The translations under genes were made by a program, and so were the position numbers. Of a stretch of DNA of 21,124 nucleotides, positions 21,029 to 21,124 are shown in pieces. A model generated the notes under the pieces. The model made no database searches, was not told the DNA's origin, and saw nothing but the letters and a program-made list of their open reading frames with translations. Source of the DNA: a virus; the IMG/VR virus record IMGVR_UViG_3300037226_000019, positions 1-21,124 of that record; one strand, 5' to 3'. The number at the start of each line of letters is the position of its first letter. The stretch's first letter is position 1.

Positions 21029-21124
21029 TTAAATAGTGATTTTTGCGTTTTTAACGTCGATGAACTGGCCTCCGTAATCTTCGACCTTCTTTAATAGGAT
21101 CTGGATGTTTCCGGAGAGGCTCTT
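21029..21124 (-). CDS. C-terminal 31 residues of an upstream gene (partial)
   Basis: The frame from the window edge ends in TAA at 21029-21031 and encodes KSLSGNIQILLKKVEDYGGQ and 11 more residues. Too little remains to name it. It is on the same strand as the other genes and ends 38 bases before the next start, where a promoter-like sequence lies. Confidence 0.55.
   Translation of the reverse strand, partial: KSLSGNIQILLKKVEDYGGQFIDVKNAKITI

Noticed and set aside
1-21124. CRISPR array, tRNA or insertion sequence
   Set aside because: No direct repeats with unique spacers, no cloverleaf-like segment and no transposase or terminal inverted repeats were seen.

Overview
The window reads as part of a tailed (siphovirus-like) bacteriophage or prophage of a Bacteroidota host. 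Every convincing gene lies on the minus strand, so transcription runs from position 21124 towards 1. The host assignment rests on promoter boxes matching the Bacteroidota TAnnTTTG consensus, weak reliance on Shine-Dalgarno sequences, FISUMP and BACON-like domains in a tail protein, and gene families typical of Bacteroidota prophages. Most genes are joined by ATGA, TAATG or TGATG overlaps or by gaps of 2 to 12 bases. This let me add five short genes (53, 47, 54, 59 aa and a 43-aa leader candidate) and correct several start sites.

In transcriptional order, 21124 to about 18260 is a recombination module: the end of an unknown gene, a small possible regulator, a putative single-strand annealing protein, a YqaJ/lambda-type exonuclease, an SSB-like protein and a DUF3820-like protein. 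A GIY-YIG homing endonuclease (18262-17627) and a deoxyribosyltransferase-fold protein (17619-17266) follow. A non-coding or leader stretch (17251-17105) holds a promoter-like box, a Pro-rich mini-ORF and a nested hairpin ending in a T-tract. From 17104 to 15587 is a replication module whose initiator gene carries internal repeats that look like an origin. From 15584 to 14158 are a coiled-coil protein, a one-pass membrane protein and a lytic transglycosylase. From 14173 to 10715 are an HNH-like protein, two DNA methyltransferases (one fused to a ParB-like domain), a Cys-rich miniprotein, a PLD-like protein and an unknown small gene.

The late region starts at 10672 with an array of GGTCGGA heptamers directly upstream of a promoter box, followed by terS, terL, an unknown gene, a glycosyltransferase, a sigma-70 family factor, several tail or connector candidates, a FISUMP adhesin, a 772-aa tail protein and the start of a tape measure protein running off position 1.

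The points most worth following are: (i) the phage sigma factor whose region 4 helix-turn-helix is shortened by about nine residues and which is translationally coupled to tail genes; (ii) the heptamer array that takes the place of the -33 box of the putative late promoter; (iii) the attenuator-like leader before the replication genes; (iv) the origin-like repeats inside the initiator gene; and (v) the absence of recognisable portal, protease and capsid genes between terminase and tail. Functions are assigned by reading motifs by eye; no database search was possible.
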